From: JAJPKE01 sp052143275
Lineage (GTDB): Bacteria > Chloroflexota > Ktedonobacteria > Ktedonobacterales > JADMIN01
Direction of reading: 5' to 3'
Assembly (NCBI GenBank): GCA_052143275.1
Contig: JBKQTH010000190.1
Location: 1-10,566, forward strand
Length of the DNA: 10,566 nucleotides
Below, piece after piece: positions 7,105 through 10,566 of the stretch. Within the stretch, counting starts at the first letter, position 1; each line of letters opens with the position of its first letter. A program made the position numbers and the translations under genes. Below the pieces are notes generated by a model. That model was given only the letters and a program-made list of their open reading frames with translations. It was not told the origin of the DNA and made no database searches.

Positions 7105-8328
7105 CGCCGTTGGCGCCTGCCCCTTGCTGTTGCGGCGCCCCCCTTTCCGCTGCTGACGGGCCTGCAACTCCCGCGCCTGCGCCCGCACGACGGTGAGGTA
7201 GGCCAGTGCGAACATCGCCAGCGTGATGTGCCGATACCAGCCAACCCAGGTGCGCACCTCATACTCGTCGAGCCCCACCTCACCCTTGGCCAGTTCGAAC
7301 GCCTGCTCCACCTGCCAGCGCGCGCCCGCCACCTGGACGACCTGAGCCAGGGTGACGTCGGCCGGACCGAAAACGAAGTAGTAGGCGAGCTCATCGGGCT
7401 GGCTCACACTGCGGCGCGCGAGCAGGAAGTGCGCCATACCAGGAGGGGCATCACGCCAGGACATGGGCATCCACGCCCAATCGTACCATCTCGGCCCCTG
7501 ACTGCCCTCTCCAGCCGAGACCCGCTGCCATGCCTCAGCGGACCAGGAGGCGACCACCTGCTCCGCCTTCGCCGAGAGCCCCACCCGCTGGGTGCTTTGC
7601 ACGGCCAGCACGAACGGCTGCTCGTGCTCCTCCAGGTAGTGACGCAGCTTGTACGCGCCACCGTAGATGCTGTCCGCCGTCACCCACGCCGCCGGCACGC
7701 CGGCCGCATATGCCCGTTCGAGCAGGTGCGTGCCCAGCGTCGGCTTGGGGATGCAGCTGACCTGGGCGGGCACGCCCGCCTCCACCCGACGCGCCGGGTC
7801 GCCGGCCCACTCCTGCGGCAGATACAGCTCCCGATCCAGCAGCACCGGTCCAGATCGGGTCGCATAGGCCAGAAAGACCCCGATCTGGCAGTTGGCAATC
7901 TTGCCGACCGCGCCGCAGTACTGGGGCGCTACCCCGACGGATTTCTTTCCCTTCTTCACGAACCCCGTCTCATCGAGCACGAGCACGGCGGCCGGATCGC
8001 TCAGATGCTCCCTGACATAGGCAACCAAGTCATTGCGCACGGCGTCCGCATCCCAGTGGGCGGTGCTGAGCAGCCGCTGCATTCCATCCGGGGTCGCCTC
8101 GCCCGCCAGCTCCGCCACCTGCCAGCTGTTCTTGCGTTCCGCGTGACTGAGCAAGCCGGTCAGATAGCGCAACACGCGCCGGCGCGGCTCCGCGCGTTCG
8201 AAGCGGGGAGCCAGTTTGGCCGCGACCCCGTCCAGTGCGGCCGCCCAGGTGTGAAGATCGGCCTCCGACGGGAAGGGCGCGAGGCGCTTTGGCGGGCGAG
8301 TGGACGCGTGATGGGTCGGCTGGGGCAT
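7102..8328 (-). CDS. IS701-family DDE transposase, C-terminus altered by frameshift
   Basis: A 408-residue transposase of the IS701 family that moves the element it lies in. I prefer ATG at 8328, with AGGA eight bases upstream, over ATG at 8337, whose AGG touches the start codon. DDE residues, numbered from 8328, are D119 in LVLDETGFVKKGKKSVGVA, D219 in WVTADSIYGGAYKLR, and E341 in RWQVEQAFELAKGEVGLDEYEVR; the R(3)E(6)K spacing of the third motif is kept. The family's WVGWYRHITLAMFALAYL segment follows. The frame then stops at TGA 7102-7104, in a lysine/glycine-rich tail. The expected C-terminal part (VSVDALLELLPLTVPEVRQL and beyond) is found one frame over, just downstream. All catalytic residues are present, so partial activity cannot be excluded, but the copy is probably inactivated or recently decayed. 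It is clearly a different lineage from the IS701 copy at 791-1817. Confidence 0.9.
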   Translation of the reverse strand: MPQPTHHASTRPPKRLAPFPSEADLHTWAAALDGVAAKLAPRFERAEPRRRVLRYLTGLLSHAERKNSWQVAELAGEATPDGMQRLLSTAHWDADAVRNDLVAYVREHLSDPAAVLVLDETGFVKKGKKSVGVAPQYCGAVGKIANCQIGVFLAYATRSGPVLLDRELYLPQEWAGDPARRVEAGVPAQVSCIPKPTLGTHLLERAYAAGVPAAWVTADSIYGGAYKLRHYLEEHEQPFVLAVQSTQRVGLSAKAEQVVASWSAEAWQRVSAGEGSQGPRWYDWAWMPMSWRDAPPGMAHFLLARRSVSQPDELAYYFVFGPADVTLAQVVQVAGARWQVEQAFELAKGEVGLDEYEVRTWVGWYRHITLAMFALAYLTVVRAQARELQARQQRKGGRRNSKGQAPTA

Positions 8329-8420
8329 GAAGAACATCCTGATTGTGATTGGCTACGCTACTCAATTCTCCCCATCTTATCACACAAGTGCGACTGTAGT
8401 ACTCAATACCGTTCACGACA

Positions 8421-8678
8421 TATACAACAAGTCTTGACGATGAACCGAGCTCTTTAGCGCTGGCACGTGAAGCGGCACTTAGCGGTCTGACCCGCGAGCC
8501 AGTGATCGCAGCCTTGTAGAGGCTGATTCGGCGCTATGATGGCTATCTAGTCTAGCGCAAGGCATCGGGTCACCACACGACCTATGATGTGCAGGCACCG
8601 GCGGCCCTTCGCAGGGTGGCCCTGGCGATGTGGTGGCTTCAAAAGGAGCCTGCCAACCGCCAGCGAAAACTACCGTGA
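8421..8678 (+). pseudogene. Possible coding fossil, unrecognised
   Basis: One plus-strand frame reads like protein with two TAG interruptions (8517-8519 and 8553-8555): SLDDEPSSLALAREAAL, then GLTREPVIAAL*RLIRRYDGYLV*RKASGHHTTYDV, then APAALRRVALAMWWLQ, ending in TGA at 8676-8678. The alternation of helical and charged residues suggests a small DNA-binding domain, but no family motif is recognised and chance cannot be ruled out. The rest of the gene-free stretch between the IS701 end and the propeller lipoprotein (8404-8834) shows nothing I can name. Confidence 0.2.
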
Positions 8679-8834
8679 GCGAGGAACAGGTCTAGCGCGC
8701 GACAGTTCATACGGATTCCGGCTCGGTAGTTGTCATAGGCGACTATCGCGATGCCACACCCACCGACGAGCATGCACTGTTTCGTTGGCGTCATCCGCAG
8801 ATGTTGCACACGCTCCTATGCCAGCGGCTCGCTC

Positions 8835-9941
8835 TCAGGCATTGAGCGCGTAGACGTAGCCTTCACCGGTGCCGACGTAGACGATGCCATTGGCTACTGC
8901 AGGTGCGAAAGCGACCTCGCCCGTTCGGTAGCGCCAATGCTGCGCACCAGTGTGCGCATCTAGCGCATACACGTTAGCGTCCGTCGAGCCCACATAGACG
9001 ATGCCACTGGCTACCACGGGTGTTGCGATGATCCGATCGCCGGTTTGGAAATGCCAGCGCGATGTCCCGGTACCGGCATCCAGCGCGTAGACCTGGTGAT
9101 CAAAGGACCCGATGTAGACCATGCCGTTCGCGACGGCTGGCGTGGAGTACAGGTCATGGCTGGCCTCGACCTTCCAGTGCTGTCGCCCTGTTGCAGCATC
9201 CAATGCGTAGACGAAGAAGTCTTCCGAGCCCACGTAGACCACTCCATCCGACACGACTGGCGCGTTGGGAGCGCCTTCGCCCGTTTGGAAGCGCCACCGT
9301 TGCGCGCCGGTCCGCGCATCGAGGGCATAGAGCGCGCCATCTCCCTGCGCGTAGACGTAGACGACTCCGTTCGCCACTGCCGGCCCCTCGTACGTACTCC
9401 CAGGCACTTGGACCTGCCAGCGTAGCGCGCCAGTGCTCACATCGAGCGCGTAGACGGTGCCGCCCCACGAGCCAGCGTAGACGAGCCCACCAGCCACCAC
9501 GATGGCCAGCGACGGTGCGTTACCGCCCGTCACGAAGCGCCACCGTAGTGCGCCGGTCTGCGCGTCCAGTGCATCGATGCTATAGCCGACGTTGAGGGTG
9601 ACCGAGTAGAGATAGACGACGCCGTGGGCCACCGCCAAGACCAAGGACTCACCCGTGCTGAGAGGGACGCGCCAGCGCCGCGCGCCGGTCCGTGCGTCCA
9701 GCGCGTTGAGGAAATGGTCCGCCGAACACACATAGACGATCCCGTTGGTCACGGCTACTGACACCGGTTCCGGGTGCGCCGTGGTGTCTGCCTGAAAGCG
9801 CCACCGCAGCGACCCAGACGCGGGCGATCGCGTGCCGGCGACGGCACACGCACTGAGCAGGAGAGCACCCAGCAGGATCGTCGTGACCAGCCGGAGAGGA
9901 TGGGATGGTGACGATCGGTCGGAGTTAAGTGGTCGGTCCAT
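8835..9941 (-). CDS. PQQ-repeat eight-blade beta-propeller lipoprotein (BamB-like fold)
   Basis: A 368-residue secreted lipoprotein made almost entirely of PQQ-type propeller repeats. The start at ATG 9939-9941 has AGGAGGG upstream at normal spacing and begins a clean signal peptide; upstream in-frame starts give an unlikely leader. The signal reads LRLVTTILLGALLLSAC, with lipobox LSAC and the lipidated Cys at residue 32. Eight repeats of about 40 residues follow, each with a variant of VANGVVYVGS...VYALDA.TGA..W; the blade tryptophans are W47, W90, W134, W175, W216, W256, W296 and W336. The last repeat stops at VYALNA without its TGA..W strand, while GSLRW at residues 43-47 supplies that strand, so the ring probably closes N-to-C. 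BamB and PQQ dehydrogenases share the fold, but no catalytic or PQQ-binding residues stand out. A surface binding or scaffold role is more likely than an enzyme. It is transcribed alone. Confidence 0.9.
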   Translation of the reverse strand: MDRPLNSDRSSPSHPLRLVTTILLGALLLSACAVAGTRSPASGSLRWRFQADTTAHPEPVSVAVTNGIVYVCSADHFLNALDARTGARRWRVPLSTGESLVLAVAHGVVYLYSVTLNVGYSIDALDAQTGALRWRFVTGGNAPSLAIVVAGGLVYAGSWGGTVYALDVSTGALRWQVQVPGSTYEGPAVANGVVYVYAQGDGALYALDARTGAQRWRFQTGEGAPNAPVVSDGVVYVGSEDFFVYALDAATGRQHWKVEASHDLYSTPAVANGMVYIGSFDHQVYALDAGTGTSRWHFQTGDRIIATPVVASGIVYVGSTDANVYALDAHTGAQHWRYRTGEVAFAPAVANGIVYVGTGEGYVYALNA

Positions 9942-10285
9942 GGCGCGGCCCTCCTGTGCATGGATTAGGTCATACTGGGCGTCGTAGTGGCCTCTTTTGC
10001 GAGGGGTACGACAGCGCTGTCCCGGCCCATCTACGCCCTGGCGATCGTGCTGGCGCTGCTCAGGGGGGATCATACGCGCAGGCTCCAAAATATTCAAGAC
10101 ACTGCCTGGCTAGTACTACTGGGCGGGAGCGGCACCAGACCGCACGCTTTAGGGTCTAGTGCCACACCTGACCCTAACGCCATGATCCCAAGTCCGTTTC
10201 GGCCCTCATCGTTTGTGAATGCGTTTGAGCTGCTAGTGGAAGCATGTGATCAGGCGGACCAGCGGTGGTGTCGTAGTGCATCGAC
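9942..10285. other. Intergenic region with an 8-bp-stem hairpin
   Basis: No supportable gene lies here. It holds the ribosome-binding site of the propeller lipoprotein (AGGAGGG, minus strand, 9948-9954) and presumably its promoter. TTAGGGTC (10149-10156) and GACCCTAA (10170-10177) form a perfect 8-bp stem with a 13-base loop. It has no T-run, so it could be an operator-like site or a weak terminator for the minus-strand gene to the right. CTAGTACTAC at 10110-10119 matches the outer end of the IS701 element at 6900-6909, probably by chance. Confidence 0.4.
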
Positions 10286-10561
10286 TCAGCACGTCACAGC
10301 GATCCCAGAGGCCAGCGCCGCCAGCACGAGGGCCGGCAGAAGCGGGTCGACGAAGAGCACCACGAGGGAAGCGGCGCCAAGGTTTACATCGGCAACAGAG
10401 GCAATCATTGTCAGCACGAGCGCGAGCACCGCTGTTCCGAGCCAGAGCCAGCGCGCTCCACGGACTGCCTGATGCACCGCATGGGCATACGCACCTGCAC
10501 CAATCGCGATGAGACAGAGCAAGCAAAGCAGCAACAGGCCCACTGCGGCGAGACCTTCCAA
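10286..10561 (-). CDS. Small hydrophobic membrane protein, start near window edge
   Basis: A 91-residue open frame, MEGLAAVGLLLL to SGIAVTC, with three or four hydrophobic segments (about residues 3-24, 38-54, 60-74 and 73-89) and a short polar loop HAVHQAVRGARW between the first two. The composition is what a real small membrane protein would have. No family is recognised. The proposed ATG lies five bases from the window edge, so neither a ribosome-binding site nor an earlier start can be checked, and the protein may begin outside. Overlapping plus-strand frames are rich in Ser, Thr and Arg without structure and look like shadows. Confidence 0.5.
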   Translation of the reverse strand: MEGLAAVGLLLLCLLCLIAIGAGAYAHAVHQAVRGARWLWLGTAVLALVLTMIASVADVNLGAASLVVLFVDPLLPALVLAALASGIAVTC

Positions 10562-10566
10562 TCCGC

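Larger units (their letters stand above)
6904..8401 (-). mobile_element. IS701-family insertion sequence with intact terminal inverted repeats
   Basis: The left end reads TACTACAGTCGCACTTGT from 6904. The right end, read on the minus strand from 8401, gives the identical 18 bases; counting two further matching bases outside, the repeat spans 6902-6921 and 8384-8403. The element is about 1.5 kb with one transposase on the minus strand, the usual IS701 layout. IS701 elements duplicate four target bases of the YTAG type. The left flank is CTAG, but the right flank is CTCA, so the duplication is not intact. The transposase stop codon of the unshifted C-terminal frame (6906-6908) falls inside the left repeat, as is common in this family. 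Confidence 0.88.

Noticed and set aside
6940..8457. A plus-strand open frame of 505 codons
   Set aside because: Antisense to the IS701 transposase at 7102-8328, which has all DDE motifs; the plus frame has none.
8835..9941. Tandem DNA repeats that could be read as a repeat array
   Set aside because: The periodicity is explained by the propeller blades of one protein; there are no conserved repeats with unique spacers as in CRISPR.
10110..10119. CTAGTACTAC, identical to the outer end of the IS701 element
   Set aside because: Only about ten bases match and the following bases diverge, so it does not support another insertion-sequence end.
9987..10472. A plus-strand open frame of 161 codons, with a hydrophobic start (YALAIVLALL)
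   Set aside because: No clear ribosome-binding site, a Ser/Thr/Arg-rich second half and overlap with a better minus-strand membrane protein; probably chance.

Overview
This window is about 10.6 kb of GC-rich, mobile-element-loaded bacterial DNA. IS701-type and IS605/TnpB-type sequences lie beside a DUF6064-like membrane protein, a membrane-anchored class-C-type serine hydrolase and a PQQ-repeat lipoprotein. Together these suggest a spore-forming Chloroflexota of the Ktedonobacteria type. This is an inference from gene content and recalled family resemblance; no rRNA or marker gene confirms it.

Layout, left to right. (1) 1-1817, minus strand: a decayed IS701-family transposase with one in-frame TAG and one frameshift. 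Its C-terminal end runs, without a stop, into the N-terminal part of a TnpB (IS605 OrfB) protein that continues off the left edge. (2) 1909-1990: an 82-bp sequence that recurs, diverged, at 6801-6882. (3) 2077-3083: an apparently complete IS5-family element with matching ends and an intact DDE transposase. (4) 3085-3408: no gene, but a possible relic transposon end. (5) 3409-4434, plus strand: a polytopic membrane protein resembling DUF6064, followed by a 52-bp palindrome. (6) 4575-5100, minus strand: the 3' end of a second, badly decayed tnpB with its right-end hairpin. (7) 5220-6527, minus strand: a serine hydrolase of the beta-lactamase/esterase superfamily with an N-terminal membrane anchor. 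(8) 6904-8401: a second, unrelated IS701-family element with good terminal inverted repeats; its transposase keeps the DDE core, but the last ~65 residues are displaced by frameshifts. (9) 8404-8834: no intact gene, perhaps a coding fossil. (10) 8835-9941, minus strand: an eight-blade PQQ-repeat beta-propeller lipoprotein. (11) 10286-10561, minus strand: a small hydrophobic protein at the window edge.

Only three or four genes look like host functions: the DUF6064-like protein, the hydrolase, the propeller lipoprotein and the small membrane protein. All are membrane or cell-surface proteins, they sit apart from one another, and nothing suggests an operon. The rest is transposon material in several stages of decay, consistent with an accessory region where insertion sequences accumulate. 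I found no tRNA, rRNA, CRISPR array or convincing defence system. The most unusual item is the open reading frame joining an IS701 transposase to TnpB at the left edge. It has no stop inside the window, so it is easily overlooked.
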